Part shown: piece by piece, positions 17,877 through 25,058 of the stretch
How positions within the stretch are numbered: position 1 is the first letter of the stretch
How the letters are laid out: each line of letters begins with the position of its first letter
Notes under the pieces: model-generated
What the model was told of the DNA's origin: nothing
Database searches by the model: none
What the model saw: the letters and a program-made list of their open reading frames with translations, nothing else
Program-made: the position numbers and the translations under genes
NCBI RefSeq assembly: GCF_015475875.1
Contig: NZ_JADKYM010000004.1
Span: forward strand, 123,707-187,706
Direction of reading: 5' to 3'
Origin: Sphingopyxis solisilvae
Lineage (GTDB): Bacteria; Pseudomonadota; Alphaproteobacteria; Sphingomonadales; Sphingomonadaceae
DNA: 64,000 nt

Positions 17877-19405
17877 GCCGCCACCTTCTGTACCCAGTCG
17901 GCGGCGATCGCCACCCGGTCGAGCTTGCCGTTGGGATTGCGCGGTAGCGCCTCGCGCCATTCGATCGCCTGCGGCTGCATGAAATTGGGCAGGTTCTGGC
18001 GCAGCCAGGCGCTCAGCCCCGCTTCGTCGGTCACCCCGCCCTTGCCGCGCACGATCAGTATGATCGCCGCGCCCAACCGCGCATCGGGTACGCCGAACGC
18101 GACCGCTTCATAAATCAGCCCCGACGCCACCGCGGCATCCTCGACCTCGGTCGGGCTGACACGGTTGCCCGCGGTCTTGATCATCGCATCATCGCGCCCG
18201 ACAAAATAGAGCAGGCCATTGGCGTCGCGGCGCACCGTATCGCCCGACCACACCGCCATTCCGCCATAGCGCGAGACCCGCGGCGCCGGTTTGAACCGCT
18301 CGGCCGTCCGCTCGTCATCCTGCCAATAGCCCTGCGCGACCAGCGGCCCGCAGTGCACCAGCTCGCCCGGCTCCTCGTCGGCGGTGATCGTGCCGTCGGC
18401 GCGGCACACCAAAATCTCGGCATGCGGAATCGCGCGCCCCATCGAGGTCGGATGGTTGACGACGAGTTTCGGTTCGAGATAGGTCGAGCGAAACGCCTCG
18501 GTCAGCCCGTACATGGGATAGATGTCGGCGTTCGGAAAGGTCGCGGACATCGCATCGATCAGCGACGGCGTCAGCGCCCCGCCGCTGTTGGTCAGCCGCC
18601 GCAAATGCCCCGCCGCGTCAGCGGGCCACTCGCTCTCGACCAGCTGCACCCACAAGGGCGGTACGCCCGCAAGCGTCGTCGCATGGTGCCGCGCCACTGC
18701 CTTCACCACGTCGCGCGGGGTCAGATAATCGAGCGGCGCGACCGCGGCGCCCGCATACCAGCTCGAAAGCAGCTGGTTCTGTCCGTAATCGAAGCTCAGC
18801 GGCAGCACCGCCAGCACCCGGTCTTCCGGCGTCAACGTCAGATAAGACGCAACACTCTCTGCCCCCAGCCACAGATTGGCATGGCTCAGCATCACCCCCT
18901 TGGGCCGCCCGGTCGATCCGCTTGTATAAAGGATCGCTGCCAGATCGTCGGGATCGACTACCGACGGCGCCAACCCCTCGCCGTCCGAAACGATCACCGC
19001 CTCGGCGACCGTCAAATCTTGCACCGTGCAATCATCCGGCCGCGCGTCGCCCAGCATCTCCCCCCGCGCGCCATTGGTGATCAGCAGCTTCGCGCCGCTA
19101 TCGGCTAGAATATGCGCGACTTGCGGCCCCTTGAGCAGTGGATTGACCGGCACATGGATCAGCCCCGCACGCGCCGCGGCCAGCGGCATCAAGCAGGCCA
19201 GCCGCGTCTTCGAGCTCCAGCTCGCGACCCGCTCGCCCTGAGCCCCAGCCTGATAGAGCAGCCACGCGGCCAGCCGCCCCACCCCGGCATCCAATTCGGC
19301 AAACGTCATCACCCCATCGCCGATCAGCAGCGCACCCGCCTCCGGCGCGCCGCGCAGGGCGAGATGGTCGATCGGCCTGGATGATGGGTTTTCGGCTTTG
19401 GTCAT
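17873..19405 (-). CDS. Acyl-CoA ligase (AMP-forming), exosortase A system-associated
   Basis: A 510-residue ANL-superfamily adenylating enzyme. The P-loop motif LYTSGSTGRPKGVMLSH, the core motif YPMYGLTEAF and the C-terminal catalytic-lysine segment NPNGKLDR are all intact. It matches TIGR03098 ligases of exosortase A loci. It should activate a carboxylate as acyl-AMP and transfer it to CoA or, more likely here, to the ACP encoded on the opposite strand. It is translationally coupled to the decarboxylase gene. Its start codon is only 17 bases from the start codon of the divergent transferase gene, so its promoter must overlap the other gene or its leader. Confidence 0.9.
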   Translation of the reverse strand: MTKAENPSSRPIDHLALRGAPEAGALLIGDGVMTFAELDAGVGRLAAWLLYQAGAQGERVASWSSKTRLACLMPLAAARAGLIHVPVNPLLKGPQVAHILADSGAKLLITNGARGEMLGDARPDDCTVQDLTVAEAVIVSDGEGLAPSVVDPDDLAAILYTSGSTGRPKGVMLSHANLWLGAESVASYLTLTPEDRVLAVLPLSFDYGQNQLLSSWYAGAAVAPLDYLTPRDVVKAVARHHATTLAGVPPLWVQLVESEWPADAAGHLRRLTNSGGALTPSLIDAMSATFPNADIYPMYGLTEAFRSTYLEPKLVVNHPTSMGRAIPHAEILVCRADGTITADEEPGELVHCGPLVAQGYWQDDERTAERFKPAPRVSRYGGMAVWSGDTVRRDANGLLYFVGRDDAMIKTAGNRVSPTEVEDAAVASGLIYEAVAFGVPDARLGAAIILIVRGKGGVTDEAGLSAWLRQNLPNFMQPQAIEWREALPRNPNGKLDRVAIAADWVQKVAA

Positions 19406-19422
19406 CGGCTGTTAGGAGTGCA

Positions 19423-20436
19423 ATGATAGAGGTCGACACCATGCAAGGGAACGGTGAACATCACGCTAATGATGAGCGGTTGCCCACCGCAGCGCGCGCG
19501 GACGGCTTCGCCTCGCCCTTCGACCGCGCCGCATGGTTCGACCTGCTCGAATCTTATGGCTTTGCCGGACAAGGCCGGATCGACGCGCATGGCCGCGCGG
19601 GCGCCGTCACCGCGTGGCTGCCGCTGCGGATCGACAAGCCGGGCGACGTCGCAGGGCTCACCAACTGGTACAGCTTTGCGATCCGCCCGCTCTATTCCGG
19701 CGATGGCGACCACAGCGCTGCCTTGAGCGCGCTCTTTCGCAATCTCCGCCGCTCCGCCGCGCGCCTGACCCTCTATCCGGTCAGCGAACCCGACGCCCTC
19801 GCCGCCGCGCTGCGCACCGCGGGCTGGTGGATCAAAGCCACCCCCGCGGGCGACCGCCACTGGCTCGACCTCGGCGATATGGACCATGACGCCTGGTGGG
19901 CCACCCGCCCCGGCGCGCTGCGCAGCACCGTCCAGCGCAAGGCGAAAAAGGGCGTCGTCGATATCCAGCTGCTCACCGAATTCGATGACGGCAGCTGGGC
20001 CGCCTATGAACAAATCTACGCCGCCAGTTGGAAACCCGACGAAGGGCACCCCGCGCTGCTTCGCGCTTTTGCCGAGGCCGAGGGCGGCCGCGGCTCGTTG
20101 CGAATGGGGATCGCGCGGATCGAGGGCGTTCCCGTCGCAGCACAGTATTGGACGGTCGAGGACGGCACCGCCTTCATCCACAAGCTCGCGCATGTCGAGG
20201 ACAGTTTGAAGGCCTCACCCGGCACCTTGTTGTCGGCGGCGCTGTTCCGCCATGTGATCGAGATCGACAAGGTGAAGCGCGTCGATTTCGGCACCGGCAA
20301 CGATGCCTATAAACGCGACTGGATGAACCGCCACGACCCGCTGTGGCGGATCGAGGCTTTCAATCCGTCGCGCCCCGCGGCATGGGGACCGGCACTCAAA
20401 GCCTTTGCCCGTTCCCTGTTGAGGAAAGAAAATTGA
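19423..20436 (+). CDS. GNAT/BioF2-like acyltransferase, divergent EPS arm
   Basis: A 337-residue protein with an Acetyltransf_6 (BioF2-like) domain. The segment RKAKKGVVDIQL leads into the acceptor half, and the C-terminal part holds VDFGTGNDAYKRDWM, a hallmark of this family in polysaccharide loci. The ATG at 19423 has a good AGGAG ribosome-binding site 5 bases away; in-frame upstream codons lack one. It overlaps the ACP start (TTGA), which suggests tight coupling, and the ACP is a natural candidate for donor carrier. The product would be an acylated or aminoacylated sugar precursor; this is inference. No membrane segment or signal is seen. Confidence 0.78.
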   Translation: MIEVDTMQGNGEHHANDERLPTAARADGFASPFDRAAWFDLLESYGFAGQGRIDAHGRAGAVTAWLPLRIDKPGDVAGLTNWYSFAIRPLYSGDGDHSAALSALFRNLRRSAARLTLYPVSEPDALAAALRTAGWWIKATPAGDRHWLDLGDMDHDAWWATRPGALRSTVQRKAKKGVVDIQLLTEFDDGSWAAYEQIYAASWKPDEGHPALLRAFAEAEGGRGSLRMGIARIEGVPVAAQYWTVEDGTAFIHKLAHVEDSLKASPGTLLSAALFRHVIEIDKVKRVDFGTGNDAYKRDWMNRHDPLWRIEAFNPSRPAAWGPALKAFARSLLRKEN

Positions 20437-20699
20437 CCGAACCCGATACCGTCGATGCCACCCTGCGCGCGCTGCTCGCCGATGTCCTCGGCCTCGGCGA
20501 AGACCGCGCCGCGGCGCTGACCGAAGACAGCGGCCTGTTCGGCGCGCTGCCCGAATTTGATTCGATGGCGGTCGCGACGGTGCTGACCGAGATGGAGGAC
20601 CGCCTCGGCATCCTCATCGACGATGACGAGATCGATGGTGAAATCTTTGAAACCTATGGCAATTTGCTGGCCTTTTCGCTGCGCAAAGTGACCGACTGA
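20433..20699 (+). CDS. Acyl carrier protein, exosortase A system-associated
   Basis: An 88-residue acidic four-helix carrier protein. The phosphopantetheine attachment serine is Ser44 in the motif FDSMA (the DSL motif of canonical ACPs, with Met for Leu). A Glu/Asp-rich helix follows (DDDEIDGEIF). The start is TTG at 20433, overlapping the stop of the transferase gene and preceded by GAGGAAAG; an ATG-initiated in-frame start would add 30 residues of shadow sequence. It probably carries the acyl or aminoacyl intermediate made by the neighbouring ligase. It is not part of a fatty-acid synthesis cluster. Confidence 0.88.
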   Translation: MTEPDTVDATLRALLADVLGLGEDRAAALTEDSGLFGALPEFDSMAVATVLTEMEDRLGILIDDDEIDGEIFETYGNLLAFSLRKVTD

Positions 20700-20713
20700 C
20701 CCTGTATGCGCGC

Positions 20714-21388
20714 ATGAGCGAACATCATCTGCGCATCGCCCCCACCGGCACCCCGCGCGCCACGATCCTGTTCGTGCCGCCGCTGTTCGACGAAGCCAAC
20801 CGTAGCCGCCGCACCCTCGTCCTCGCCATGCGCGCGCTGGCGGCGGACGGCTTCACCACATTGCTTCCCGACCTCCCCGGCCAGAACGAAAGCCTCATTC
20901 CGCTCGAACAGGTCGATCTCGCCAGCTGGCAGAGCGCGCTCGCGGACGTCGCAGCGCCCATCGACGGCCCGCTGATCATCGCCGCACTGCGGGGCGGCGC
21001 GCTGATCGACCACCAGGCCAACGCCGCCGCCTGGTGGCGCCTCGCCCCCGTCGGCGGCGCCTCACTGCTCCGCACCCTGATGCGCGCCCGCGTCGCTGCC
21101 GATCGCGAGGCGGGACTGACCTCGTCGCTCGACAGCCTCCAAGCCGAAGCCGCCACCGCACCGCTGCTCCTCGCGGGCAACAAGCTCTCCCCCGCCATGA
21201 TCGCTCAGCTCGGTGGCGCCGAAGTCCAGACCGTCGCCCCGCTCCGTACCGTCACCCTCGGCAGCGGCGCCGACGCCATCGCCGGAACCCCGCTCTGGCT
21301 GCGCGCCGAACCCGGCGAGGACGCCGCCATGGCCAAGGCAATCGCCGCCGACATCGCCGCATGGAGCACGACATGCGGCATCAGCTGA
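20714..21388 (+). CDS. Alpha/beta hydrolase-fold protein 2, exosortase A system-associated
   Basis: A 224-residue alpha/beta hydrolase-fold protein. The oxyanion-side segment FVPPLFDEANRSRRT and LLPDLPGQNES match the TIGR03101 hydrolase-2 group. At the nucleophile elbow it reads AALRGGAL (residues 90-97), with Arg93 where the catalytic Ser of GxSxG would be, so classical serine hydrolysis looks impossible. It may bind a thioester or act as a partner of hydrolase 1. It lies 14 bases after the ACP gene and overlaps hydrolase 1 by 16 bases, so it belongs to the four-gene plus-strand operon. Confidence 0.82.
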   Translation: MSEHHLRIAPTGTPRATILFVPPLFDEANRSRRTLVLAMRALAADGFTTLLPDLPGQNESLIPLEQVDLASWQSALADVAAPIDGPLIIAALRGGALIDHQANAAAWWRLAPVGGASLLRTLMRARVAADREAGLTSSLDSLQAEAATAPLLLAGNKLSPAMIAQLGGAEVQTVAPLRTVTLGSGADAIAGTPLWLRAEPGEDAAMAKAIAADIAAWSTTCGIS

Positions 21389-22161
21389 CCTTTCCCTGCG
21401 AGGGCGCCGCGCTCGCCGCAACGCTCGACGACGCGCCCGGAACCGCCGGCCTGCTCATCGTTTCGGGCGGCAATGAAATCCGCAGCGGCGCGCATCGCGG
21501 CATGGCGATGCTCGCGCAGCGCATCGCCGCCGCGGGCCATCCCGTGTTCCGCTTCGACCGCCGCGGCATCGGCGACAGCGAAGGCGAAAACGGTGGCTAC
21601 ACCAGCAGCGCCCCCGACATTGCCGCCGCAATCGCCGCCTTTCGCGGCGCTGCGACGCACCTCACTCACATCATCGCCTTCGGCAATTGCGACGCCGCCA
21701 GCGCGCTGCTGCTCCACCAGCCGCTCGCGCTGGACGGCCTGATCCTCGCCAATCCGTGGACCTATGAAAACGACGAAACCGACGAACCCGCCCTGCCCCC
21801 CGCGGCGGCGATCCGCGCACGCTACCTGTCGCGACTGACCGATCCGAAAAGCCTGCTCCGGCTGCTTAAGGGCGAGATCGACGTCAAAAAGCTGGTGCGC
21901 GGGCTATCCGCGCTCCGCCGCAAAACTGCCACCGCACCCGATAGCCTGTCCGCCCGCCTCGACGCCGCGCTCGCCAAGCTGCTCTGCCCGGCGACGATCC
22001 TGCTCGCCACCGGCGACCGGACGGCGCAGGCGTTTGTGGAGAATTGCCATCCGGCCGCGGTGCCGGTCGAACGGCTGGACAGCGCATCGCACAGCTTTGC
22101 GGGCGATGATGGAGAGTGGTTGGCTGCGCGCGTGCTGGGATTGCTGACGCACCTACACTGA
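21373..22161 (+). CDS. Alpha/beta hydrolase-fold protein 1, exosortase A system-associated
   Basis: A 262-residue alpha/beta hydrolase with the motif VSGGNEIRSGAHRG (residues 30-43), diagnostic of TIGR03100 hydrolase 1 of exosortase A loci. The nucleophile elbow reads GNCDAAS with Cys106 in place of Ser, and a late His (SASHSF) could complete a Cys-His dyad, as in dienelactone hydrolase-like enzymes. A thioesterase role on the ACP- or CoA-bound intermediate is a reasonable guess. The ATG at 21373 has GGAG 7 bases upstream. It is the last gene of the plus-strand EPS arm, 16 bases overlapping its neighbour. Confidence 0.85.
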   Translation: MRHQLTFPCEGAALAATLDDAPGTAGLLIVSGGNEIRSGAHRGMAMLAQRIAAAGHPVFRFDRRGIGDSEGENGGYTSSAPDIAAAIAAFRGAATHLTHIIAFGNCDAASALLLHQPLALDGLILANPWTYENDETDEPALPPAAAIRARYLSRLTDPKSLLRLLKGEIDVKKLVRGLSALRRKTATAPDSLSARLDAALAKLLCPATILLATGDRTAQAFVENCHPAAVPVERLDSASHSFAGDDGEWLAARVLGLLTHLH

Positions 22162-22201
22162 TACTTTGCGGGTTGATGTCGGCTTTGGGGTGGAAAGCCG
22201 A

Positions 22202-22456
22202 CTAGCGCTCAGCCCGGTAGAAAACGCGAGTCATGATCCAGTAGCCAGCCCATCCTATCGCAGAGGCAACCACCAACGCTAGCGCGATGGCAGCTAAAAA
22301 ACGCGGGGCTTGGGAAGTGTCGCAACCCTGCTCCCAGAAGCATTTCTCAACCATGAAGGGCATACTGACTGCCGTAAGAGCAGGCCAAGATCCAAAGCAA
22401 AGGAGGAACCCGGTTATTCGGTCCCACCTTGTCGATTGTTCGTCGGAATAAGTCAT
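22202..22456 (-). CDS. Small predicted two-pass membrane protein, unknown function
   Basis: I do not recognise this 84-residue protein. It starts MTYSDEQSTRWDRITGFLLC and has two hydrophobic segments (about 15-35 and 52-75), with two Cys in the loop between them (CFWEQGCD). The coding region and its flanks are clearly lower in GC than all neighbouring genes, which suggests recent arrival or relaxed selection. It stands alone between the EPS plus-strand arm and trxB. It may be a real small membrane protein or a chance frame; the clean start and the membrane pattern favour real. Confidence 0.5.
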   Translation of the reverse strand: MTYSDEQSTRWDRITGFLLCFGSWPALTAVSMPFMVEKCFWEQGCDTSQAPRFLAAIALALVVASAIGWAGYWIMTRVFYRAER

Positions 22457-22523
22457 GGTTCAAAGCATAGCTGCATATTGATTGCCCGCAATCGGTCGTT
22501 AGCGGTCACTGCCGCGCGACGAC

Positions 22524-23489
22524 CTACGCCTCGACCAACGCCTTATATTCCGCCTCGGCCAAAAACCGTTCGGCATCCAGCGCTGCCATGCAGCCCATGC
22601 CCGCCGCAGTCACCGCCTGGCGATACACCTTGTCGGTCACATCGCCCGCGGCGAATACCCCCGGGATCGACGTGAGCGATGTCCCCGGCGTCACCGCCAG
22701 ATAGCCGTCGGCGTCCAACGGCAGCTTGCCCTTGAACAGCTCGGTCGAGGGGCTGTGGCCGATCGCGACGAAACCGCCATCCGTCGGTTCGTGGCTTGCC
22801 TCGCCAGTGACGGTGTCGATCAGGTCGACGCCGACCAGCCCCGACACGCCTTCACCCGCGACAAAACGGTCGACCCGCTTGTTCCACAAGACCTTGATCT
22901 TCGGATTGGCAAACAACCGGTCCTGCAGGATTTTTTCGGCGCGCAGATGGTCGCGGCGGTGGATCAGGGTCACGTCATCGCTGTGGTTGGTCAGGTACAG
23001 TGCCTCCTCGACCGCGGTGTTGCCGCCGCCGATCACCACGACCTTCTTGCCGCGATAGAAGAACCCGTCGCACGTCGCGCACGCCGACACGCCCTTGCCG
23101 CCCAGCTCCTGCTCGCCCGGCACGCCCAGCCATTTCGCCTGCGCGCCGGTCGCGATCACGAGGGTTTCGGCCATATAGACATCGCCGCCATCGCCGGTGA
23201 TCTTGAACGGGCGCTGCGACAGGTCGACGTCGACGATGGTGTCCCAGATCATGCTGGTGCCGACATGCGTCGCCTGCGCCGTCATCTGTTCCATCAACCA
23301 CGGCCCCTGCACCACCTCGGCAAAGCCGGGGTAGTTCTCGACATCGGTGGTGATCGTCAGCTGACCGCCTGGTTGCAGCCCCTGCACGACGATCGGCTGC
23401 ATCCCGGCGCGCGCGGCATAGATGGCGGCGGACAGGCCGGCGGGGCCGGAGCCGAGGATGAGCATCTTGGTGTGGTGAGTGGTCGGCAT
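22524..23489 (-). CDS. trxB: Thioredoxin-disulfide reductase
   Basis: A 321-residue flavoprotein. The FAD-binding motif GSGPAG is at residues 13-18, the redox pair is Cys137-Ala-Thr-Cys140, and the NADPH motif VVIGGGNTAVEEA follows. It reduces thioredoxin with NADPH in the cytoplasm. The ATG at 23489 is chosen because homology begins at MPTTHHTKMLILGSGPAG; a longer reading adds 20 unrelated residues. It is divergent from the methyltransferase gene with 94 bases between them. Confidence 0.96.
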   Translation of the reverse strand: MPTTHHTKMLILGSGPAGLSAAIYAARAGMQPIVVQGLQPGGQLTITTDVENYPGFAEVVQGPWLMEQMTAQATHVGTSMIWDTIVDVDLSQRPFKITGDGGDVYMAETLVIATGAQAKWLGVPGEQELGGKGVSACATCDGFFYRGKKVVVIGGGNTAVEEALYLTNHSDDVTLIHRRDHLRAEKILQDRLFANPKIKVLWNKRVDRFVAGEGVSGLVGVDLIDTVTGEASHEPTDGGFVAIGHSPSTELFKGKLPLDADGYLAVTPGTSLTSIPGVFAAGDVTDKVYRQAVTAAGMGCMAALDAERFLAEAEYKALVEA

Positions 23490-23583
23490 GACGGTCTTTC
23501 TGATCCTGTGCGGACCCGCACAGATGGGTGTTGCCAACCGCGCTAGCAAGGGACACCTTCCGCGCCAAGGGGGAGTAGGGCAA

Positions 23584-24210
23584 ATGGCAAGCTGGTGGGA
23601 ACGTCATGGGGTACCGCGGCTGATCAAATGCGCCTGTTCGCAGGGGCAGATCATGAAGGTGCGCAGCAAGGTTGTGCCGAATGCCCGCGGCGACGTGCTC
23701 GAATTGGGCTGCGGCGGTGGCATCAACATGGAATTTTACGATCCGGCGCGCGTGACCAGCTTCACCGGCCTCGACCCGTCGCCCGAATTGCTGGCGATGA
23801 GCCGCGCCGCGGCGCAGGCGCGCGGGATGGATGCGGACATTCAGGGCGGCGTGGGCGAAGCGATGCCGTTCGCCAGCGGTCGTTTCGACACGGTCGTCAC
23901 CACCTTCACCCTCTGCTCGGTCGCCGATCAGGCCGCGGTGCTCGCCGAAATCCGCCGCGTGCTGAAACCCGGCGGCACCGCGCTGTTCCTCGAACATGGC
24001 GCCGCGCCCGATGCCGGGGTGGCGAAATGGCAGCGGCGGATCGAGCCGGTGTGGAAACGCATCGGCGGCAATTGCCACCTGACCCGCCCGATTTCGGGCG
24101 CTTATGAGCAGGCAGGCTTTGCCGTCGACCGGCAGGCCGCCGCCTATATCCCCAAAACCCCGCGGCCGTTCGGCTGGTACGAATATGGGGCAGCGCGGCT
24201 AAACACCTGA
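23584..24210 (+). CDS. Class I SAM-dependent methyltransferase
   Basis: A 208-residue methyltransferase of the UbiE/Methyltransf_11 type. SAM-binding motif I is VLELGCGGGINMEFY, the acidic loop is GLDPSPELL, and the segment FDTVVTTFTLCSVAD is motif IV. An N-terminal stretch (WWERHGVPRLIKCACSQGQI) resembles phospholipid or quinone methyltransferases, but I cannot name the substrate. The ATG at 23584 has a GGGGGAGTAGGG region upstream; the open frame extends further but without homology. The 3' end overlaps the convergent trhO gene by 12 bases. Confidence 0.85.
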   Translation: MASWWERHGVPRLIKCACSQGQIMKVRSKVVPNARGDVLELGCGGGINMEFYDPARVTSFTGLDPSPELLAMSRAAAQARGMDADIQGGVGEAMPFASGRFDTVVTTFTLCSVADQAAVLAEIRRVLKPGGTALFLEHGAAPDAGVAKWQRRIEPVWKRIGGNCHLTRPISGAYEQAGFAVDRQAAAYIPKTPRPFGWYEYGAARLNT

Positions 24211-24942
24211 CACACCACCCTTCTCCCCTACCTCGACGAGCCCGTGCCCCACGCTCACCCGCTCGTCGAAGACGAAGCAGCTGCCGTGCCAGCGGCTCTC
24301 TTCCGCGGGAATCTGCTCCAGATAGGCAAGAATGCCGCCCTTCAGATGCACGACGTTCTCGACCCCCTCATGGCGCAGAAACGCGGTGGATTTTTCGCAG
24401 CGGATGCCGCCGGTACAGAACATCGCAATGCGCTTGCCTGCAAAACGGTCTGCATTGACGCGCCACCAGTCGGGAAATTCGCCAAAACTTTTGGTTGCGG
24501 GATCAACGGCGCCGTCGAAGCTGCCATAACCGACCTCGAACCCGTTGCGCGTGTCGATCAGCACCGTATCGGGATCGTCGACCAGCGCATTCCAGTCGGC
24601 GGGATCGACATAGGGCGCCGCGTCGCGCGCCGGGTCGAGCCCCGCGACCTTGAGCGTCACGATTTCCTTCTTCAGCCGCACCTTCAACCGCCGGAACGGC
24701 ATTTCGGCGGCCGTCGAATATTTAACGTCGAGGTCGGCGCAGCCCGGCAGTGCGCGGATATGACCGATCACCGAGGCGATACCCTCGGCGCTGCCCGCAA
24801 CCGTGCCGTTTACACCTTCCGACGCTAGGAGCAGTGTGCCCTTCACGTCCTCGGCTGAGCAAAGTTCGAGCAGGGGCTGACGCAAGGCGGCGGGATCGTC
24901 CAACGGGGCAAAGCGGTAGAGGGCGGCAACGGTGAAGGTCAT
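24199..24942 (-). CDS. trhO: tRNA uridine(34) hydroxylase, rhodanese family
   Basis: A 247-residue member of the TrhO/YceA family. The N-terminal acylphosphatase-like domain begins TVAALYRFAPLDD and includes ASEGVNGTVAGS. The rhodanese domain has VLIDTRNGFEVGYGSFDGAV and the catalytic Cys in MFCTGGIRCEKS. TrhO enzymes hydroxylate U34 in tRNAs on the way to 5-carboxymethoxy/methoxy-uridine. The ATG at 24942 matches the family N-terminus; an ATG at 24954 is an alternative. Palindrome A2 lies just upstream. Confidence 0.92.
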   Translation of the reverse strand: MTFTVAALYRFAPLDDPAALRQPLLELCSAEDVKGTLLLASEGVNGTVAGSAEGIASVIGHIRALPGCADLDVKYSTAAEMPFRRLKVRLKKEIVTLKVAGLDPARDAAPYVDPADWNALVDDPDTVLIDTRNGFEVGYGSFDGAVDPATKSFGEFPDWWRVNADRFAGKRIAMFCTGGIRCEKSTAFLRHEGVENVVHLKGGILAYLEQIPAEESRWHGSCFVFDERVSVGHGLVEVGEKGGVSGV

Positions 24943-24968
24943 GGCGGCGCCCATAGACAAATGCCATC

Positions 24969-25051
24969 GTCATTGCGAGCAAAGCGAAGCAATCCAGAGC
25001 GGTTTAAGCCTACTCTGGATTGCCGCGTCGCCTTCGGCTCCTCGCAATGAC
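24969..25051. repeat. Intergenic palindrome, family A, copy 2
   Basis: The outer arms GTCATTGCGAG and CTCGCAATGAC and the inner arms CAATCCAGAG and CTCTGGATTG match the other family A copies. The right intermediate stretch is diverged (GCCGCGTCGCCTTCGGCTC), so pairing there is imperfect. It lies between the start of trhO and the end of the GMC oxidoreductase gene, so it would form the 3' end of the GMC transcript. Confidence 0.9.
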
Positions 25052-25058
25052 GGCGCTC

